DNA from: Gemmatimonadota bacterium | GTDB lineage: Bacteria > Latescibacterota > UBA2968 > UBA8231 | Direction of reading: 5' to 3' | Assembly (NCBI GenBank): GCA_026706505.1 | Contig: JAPOYQ010000613.1 | Span: forward strand, 1 to 8,539 | DNA: 8,539 nucleotides | Shown here: piece after piece, positions 6,574 through 8,539 of the stretch | Layout of the letters: every line of letters starts with the position of its first letter | How positions within the stretch are numbered: position 1 is the first letter of the stretch | Position numbers and translations under genes: made by a program | The notes under the pieces: generated by a model | Databases searched by the model: none | The model's input: only the letters and a program-made list of their open reading frames with translations | What the model was told of the DNA's origin: nothing

Positions 6574-7664
6574 CAGAAGTGGTCGGGCGCCCAGAAGATG
6601 ATCTCGCGGCGGGGGAACCACTCCTCAAGTTGGCGAGCTTCTCCGGACTCCAGCGAGATCCCTCGGGCGCGGAGGATGGGTTCTACATCGCGGCCAGAGG
6701 ACTCGCCAAACAGGAGCCGGCACATCAGATCGACCGGCAGTTTGCGGACCGATTTCGCCGCTTCGGGGACGGCCTTGGCGATCAGCGCACCGAGGTCGAA
6801 GGGCAGGGCCATCATCGAACTGTCGCCCGTGATCCCCAGATCGGCGTCAGCAGTAGCGACTAGGGCGTCGACAAAGGGATGGCTGTGGGGGATCTCGCCG
6901 TGGACCTGAGTCACCCCAGCCTCCGCGCACTCGTCGAGCAGGTACTGCACGAGGGCATCGAGGTCCGGTCCGCTCTCGTAAGCAACTTCATACACCTCGG
7001 CACCGTCGTCGTCACTCTCCCAGTTGATGTACCCGCTGGGTCCCGACGGGCCACGGACGACGGCGGTAGGCAGCACGCCCCGCACGCGGGAGGGAGCGTA
7101 GTCCCAGTACGAACGCGGACGCAACAGACTACCGCTGCGACCAGCGTTGTGGCGCTGATAGAGCGCTACCATCTCCTCCAAGTCGCGGCCCTCGTCAAAC
7201 GGCAGCACCTCAAGCGCGGACCGCCCCGGCTGCGGAGGACGGCCCAGCCTAGCGTGAAATCCCATGAGCGGCACACAGCTCCAGCCAAGACGCCGGTAAA
7301 AACTCGCCGCGATCATCGTGAATAGCAGACCTAAGTCGTAGCCATCGTCGCGCATGTACTCGGCTGCATGCTCCATGAGCCGCGTCGCTATGCCGCGCCC
7401 CCGGTAGTCGGGATGCGTGGTGACGCCGCCGATGCCGCCCATGCGGACGGGCGTGGCACCGAGGTGGACCCAGCGGTCCCAGATGCGCAGCGTCGATACA
7501 ATGCGGCCTTCGACGACGATGACCGGCGTCTGCGACGGGCACCAAGTCGGATCGCCTTCCATGTACCCTCGGTAGCGCTCGTGGCCCTCGGGGTTGTGCA
7601 CAGCGCAGAGCAGGTCGATGAGTTCGTCGAGTTCCGACTCGCGGATGGGGCGAATGGTTTCCAT
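6573..7664 (-). CDS. GNAT N-acetyltransferase, full-length copy B (Eis-like architecture)
   Basis: This 363-residue protein has its N-terminal GNAT core at about 1-135. Strand 1 is METIRPI and helix 1 is ESELDELIDLLCAVHN. The strand 4 and acetyl-CoA pyrophosphate loop is VTTHPDYRGRGIA (81-93) with the RGRGIA signature, and FYRRLGW (122-128) closes the core. The second half (about 185-300) contains GYINWES and a helix and strand pattern (LDALVQYLLDECAEAG) like a degenerate second GNAT domain, followed by a helical tail ending in Phe. Size, two-part layout and a C-terminal Phe recall Eis-type acetyltransferases, whose C-terminal carboxylate is proposed as general base; that comparison is from memory and the substrate is not known. 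The gene starts 23 bp after the ceramidase stop with AAGGAT as ribosome site, and its TGA overlaps the ATG of the truncated heparinase remnant. Confidence 0.85.
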   Translation of the reverse strand: METIRPIRESELDELIDLLCAVHNPEGHERYRGYMEGDPTWCPSQTPVIVVEGRIVSTLRIWDRWVHLGATPVRMGGIGGVTTHPDYRGRGIATRLMEHAAEYMRDDGYDLGLLFTMIAASFYRRLGWSCVPLMGFHARLGRPPQPGRSALEVLPFDEGRDLEEMVALYQRHNAGRSGSLLRPRSYWDYAPSRVRGVLPTAVVRGPSGPSGYINWESDDDGAEVYEVAYESGPDLDALVQYLLDECAEAGVTQVHGEIPHSHPFVDALVATADADLGITGDSSMMALPFDLGALIAKAVPEAAKSVRKLPVDLMCRLLFGESSGRDVEPILRARGISLESGEARQLEEWFPRREIIFWAPDHF

Positions 7665-7667
7665 AGT

Positions 7668-7673
7668 ATCCTT
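7668..7673 (-). promoter_or_regulatory. Ribosome binding site of GNAT copy B
   Basis: On the minus strand AAGGAT ends three bases before the ATG at 7664 (the AAGGA core is four bases away). It lies in the 23-bp gap after the ceramidase stop and supports the 7664 start. Confidence 0.55.
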
Positions 7674-7687
7674 GATAAACTAACCAA

Positions 7688-8461
7688 TCAGTTCAGCCCC
7701 CGCAGCCGGATCATCCTCAACACCCAATAGGCTCCCAAGGCAGCGAACAAATGCTTGCATGTATGACCGCTGATGACTCCCCCGACCCCGTAGAGGGCTT
7801 GGTCAAACACCTCGGCGGCTTTCGCGAGCAGATAAAACAGGCCAGCGATGTAGAAGTCAGACCCGCGCGTGTACGGCGACGGCAGCAGGCGCACCATGAG
7901 GGGCACGAACAGAATCGGATAGGCTTGGGCGACGATGTAATAACGGAGGTCTCCGGCCCCGGCCTGCTCGGTATAGTGCCAGTATAACACGCTGAAAACG
8001 CCGAAGGCAATCAGAGGCAGCAAGGTGATGATGCCAGCGCGCCGGTCCAAGCGCTCGGTGATCGCAGTAGCGAGAAACGCCATAAAGGCGACGCTCATCG
8101 GCAGGCGATCCCACAGGAGTGTTCCGTTGCTGGGAGCCAAGTGGTAGTAAGTAGAGCCAAGGCCAACCAGCGCCACCGCGAGGAAGAGGATCTGATACGC
8201 CAGCGAATCGACCGGGCGCACAAACGCCTGCTGCGCGGGATCCGTGGCGAGGCGGAACACGACGCTGAATCCCCACAGCCCCACCAACAAAAGGGGCAGG
8301 TTAGAAATCACGTTCAGGCAATGGGGGATGCCCAACAGAGTGCGCTGATCGGCGAACTGGTGATAGGCGGGGTCTTGCGGAATGGGTGCCTGCAGGAAAA
8401 TAATCGCCCAGAAGGTAATCGTCAGATAGGCGAGGATTCGGAGGCGGTAATTGCGTTTCAT
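7688..8461 (-). CDS. Alkaline ceramidase-like integral membrane hydrolase (CREST superfamily)
   Basis: This 257-residue membrane protein has seven or eight hydrophobic segments (about 8-25, 50-72, 87-107, 115-134, 141-161, 173-192, 202-218, 228-247). All five residues of the zinc site known from human ACER3 are present with matching spacing. S103 and H107 lie in GSTYYH, D118 is eleven residues after H107 in LLWDR, and H233 and H237 lie in GHTCKH. The N-terminal FADQRTLLGIPHCLNVISN also fits bacterial members. Known relatives hydrolyse ceramides or related amides in the membrane; the natural substrate here is inferred only. It is the first gene of the minus-strand cluster and is followed after 23 bp by GNAT copy B. 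An AAGG eleven bases before the ATG is a weak ribosome site. No alternative start exists before residue 122. Confidence 0.85.
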   Translation of the reverse strand: MKRNYRLRILAYLTITFWAIIFLQAPIPQDPAYHQFADQRTLLGIPHCLNVISNLPLLLVGLWGFSVVFRLATDPAQQAFVRPVDSLAYQILFLAVALVGLGSTYYHLAPSNGTLLWDRLPMSVAFMAFLATAITERLDRRAGIITLLPLIAFGVFSVLYWHYTEQAGAGDLRYYIVAQAYPILFVPLMVRLLPSPYTRGSDFYIAGLFYLLAKAAEVFDQALYGVGGVISGHTCKHLFAALGAYWVLRMIRLRGLN

Positions 8462-8539
8462 TTTATATATCGCCTTGACAAGATTTTCACGACATGTACT
8501 CTAAAACGTTATGCAAAACTAGCGCAAAACAGATTTGGA
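8462..8539 (-). promoter_or_regulatory. AT-rich leader upstream of the minus-strand cluster, likely promoter region
   Basis: The last 78 bases carry no gene and are visibly richer in A and T than the coding DNA. The minus strand shows TTGTCA followed by GATATATAAA just before the ATG, but the spacing would put a -10 box on the start codon. I see no convincing sigma-70 promoter. The promoter may lie here or beyond the edge. Confidence 0.25.

Larger units (their letters stand above)
6476..7727 (-). repeat. Tandem duplication, copy B
   Basis: This second unit directly abuts copy A. Its right end is inside the intact ceramidase gene (similarity stops after 7727) and its left end is a truncated heparinase 5' end. 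The join at 6475-6477 has at most one or two bases of microhomology (a run of A), which fits an illegitimate tandem duplication. No IS element or target-site repeat is visible at the breakpoints. Confidence 0.88.

Noticed and set aside
6437..6628. Minus-strand frame of 63 codons ending in the ceramidase-like tail
   Set aside because: Its start lies inside GNAT copy B in another frame and its first part matches nothing; only the last ~13 codons are meaningful, as a remnant of the ceramidase gene.
5671..7325. Paired plus-strand frames (5671-6126 and 6879-7325) that resemble each other
   Set aside because: They are antisense shadows of the two GNAT copies and are similar only because the genes beneath are duplicates.

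Overview
The window is bacterial and high in GC. Two sampled 60-base lines show the contrast: 4801-4860 has 43 G/C, while 1921-1980 in the thioredoxin gene has only 23. It holds six plausible protein genes and no RNA gene, CRISPR array or transposase that I can see. Planctomycete-like redoxin features, a DUF3738 domain, a heparinase-like lyase, a polysaccharide deacetylase and an alkaline-ceramidase homologue together suggest a polysaccharide-degrading environmental lineage such as Planctomycetota, Latescibacterota or Poribacteria. That placement is a low-confidence inference, because no marker gene is present.

Left part (1-2846, plus strand): the 3' part of a NodB-type polysaccharide deacetylase enters from the window edge. 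An 82-bp AT-rich gap follows, with an inverted repeat and a 10-bp palindrome. Then come a TlpA-type thioredoxin fused to a C-terminal DUF3738-like domain and, 30 bp later, a small class I SAM-dependent methyltransferase. The thioredoxin gene is clearly poorer in GC than its surroundings and the methyltransferase is intermediate.

Right part (2858-8461, minus strand, converging on the methyltransferase with 11 bp between): a likely operon. It is transcribed as alkaline-ceramidase homologue, GNAT acetyltransferase copy B, GNAT copy A, and a large heparinase II/III-like protein. Spacings are short. The GNAT stop and the heparinase start overlap as TGATG.

The clearest structural observation is a directly abutting tandem duplication: copy A at about 5268-6476 and copy B at about 6476-7727. 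Each unit runs from the last codons of the ceramidase gene, through the whole GNAT gene, to about codon 33 of the heparinase gene. Both outer genes stay intact, and the junction keeps a vestigial heparinase 5' end fused to a ceramidase 3' end. The two GNAT proteins are about 88% identical, and copy A has lost 14 residues near its N-terminus. The inferred ancestral order was ceramidase - GNAT - heparinase-like, which could be a small degradative module acting on glycan- and sphingolipid-containing material. No functional link is proven from sequence.
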